Source: Epiperipatus broadwayi
Taxonomy: Eukaryota; Onychophora; Udeonychophora; Euonychophora; Peripatidae
Assembly (NCBI GenBank): GCA_028023455.1
Contig: JAQFVV010006726.1
Span: 186,001 to 250,000 of the forward strand
Length of the DNA stretch: 64,000 nt
Direction of reading: 5' to 3'
The position numbers were made by a program, and so were the translations under genes. Of this stretch, positions 63,327 through 64,000 are shown piece by piece. Within the stretch, counting starts at the first letter, position 1, and each line of letters opens with the position of its first letter. The notes under the pieces were generated by a model, which saw nothing but the letters and a program-made list of their open reading frames with translations, searched no databases and had not been told where the DNA came from.

Positions 63327-64000
63327 TTATTCTGAATCATAACTGCAACCTGGTTTGGGAGACTGAGGATCATGATCAGTTCTCCTATAGTCCTCTTTTG
63401 TATTATGAGGTGACATACTTCTGGATCGTCTCTTTGTTGAAAATTTATCATGTTTAACATTACTGTGGTGTCTTGCTTCTTCACTTCTGTATTTTCTTTG
63501 GAGGTCCTTGTTACTGTTTGATCTTCTAATTATACGTGTCCGATATGGTCCATGAACACCATCTGTGAATTTTTTTCTGTTCCTCTTCCATGATGGTACT
63601 TCATTTTTACATAAAAGTTTATTTTTAAATGGTTCTTCTGCCATAATAATTATTTTTTTAGTATTTATAAAAGTTTCTTGTTGCTTAATTTTTTTCACAC
63701 TTATAAATCCTGAGTTTTCAGATTCCCTTTTGGTGTCTTTTCCTGCGTAAGCAACTATATTTTTAATAACTGTCTTTATATATTTTTTTTTCTGTACTCA
63801 ATTTTTGATTTGAGTTTATTAAGCTTTTGTTTATAATTTTTACATATGGCTGAGGACTAACACACTTTTCTTTCCATTTTATGGTTTCTTTCTCTATCTC
63901 CTTTACTATTTCATAGCATATATCAGACAATTTTTCTGAAACATTTTCTTCTATATTGGACAGTTCCTTAGTTATATGAGAATTAAGTTTTTGATTATGT
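63327..64000 (-). pseudogene. Second copy of the 499-aa ORF, frameshifted and partial
   Basis: Same basic RS-rich C-terminus as the first copy (stop at 63327). The frame breaks in a T-run near 63782-63791, which has one more T than the matching run in unit 1 (near 58451-58458), so the C-terminal 150 or so residues are out of frame with the rest. The N-terminal repeat region lies beyond the window. The extra base could be a true mutation or a homopolymer sequencing error. Confidence 0.8.

Larger units (their letters stand above)
59798..64000 (-). mobile_element. Tandem unit 2, cut by the window edge
   Basis: Collinear with 54454 to about 58660 at roughly 97 percent identity by eye, with scattered substitutions and small indels (for example one 57-bp minisatellite sequence altered near 60661 and a shortened 64-bp repeat near 61351). 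Same hairpin (59849-59937), AATAAAA (59822-59828), CRE palindrome and 5S-like segment (62828-63282). The differences show two real copies, not an assembly duplicate. It continues beyond the window. Confidence 0.93.

Overview
The window is very AT-rich eukaryotic DNA, almost certainly intergenic or intronic sequence of a metazoan. It has long TA runs, non-LTR and LTR-type retroelement debris, tRNA-derived and possibly 5S rRNA-derived SINEs, a hAT-type MITE and many fold-back repeats. I found no host exon, tRNA or rRNA gene. A mollusc, perhaps a cephalopod, would fit the repeat mix and gene-free length, but this is a weak guess. Nothing looks bacterial or phage-like.

Layout. 1-1620 is the 3' half of a decayed RTE-like LINE (copy A). 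5700-7400 holds diverged direct repeats, a 320-bp unit repeated three times, and one inverted copy. 7960-10735 is a second decayed copy of the same LINE (copy B), interrupted by an insert. 13209-13591 is a hAT-type MITE with a perfect 8-bp target duplication. 16666-16813, 33717-33822 and 37119-37273 are copies of one tRNA-like SINE. 18090-19160 is an old reverse transcriptase relic. 24361-25140 is a direct plus inverted repeat cluster. About 25290-30380 is a very large, diverged inverted repeat whose spacer is exactly a 5' LINE fragment (copy C, 26651-28140). A 5S-like repeat is inserted in its right arm. 35111-35364 is a near-perfect palindrome with 116-bp arms. 44450-46395 is LINE copy D (5' end, endonuclease, start of RT). 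46695-48671 on the minus strand is a long coiled-coil coding region broken into three frames.

The right end (54454-64000) is the most striking part: a 5.34-kb unit present as one complete copy and most of a second, head to tail. Read on the minus strand, each unit has a duplicated primer-binding-site-like block, a leader, a K/E-rich coiled-coil ORF with an 18-residue internal repeat and a basic RS-rich tail (499 aa, intact in the first unit, frameshifted in the second), a 5S rRNA-like segment, three minisatellite blocks, an 89-nt hairpin, a poly(A) signal and a GTTACA terminus. This looks like a tandem, probably non-autonomous LTR-retrotransposon-type element. No reverse transcriptase or integrase was seen in it, so it would have to be mobilised by another element.

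The LINE copies explain one another. A and B carry the RT and 3' end; C and D carry the 5' UTR and endonuclease. Together they define one family, with no intact member in the window.
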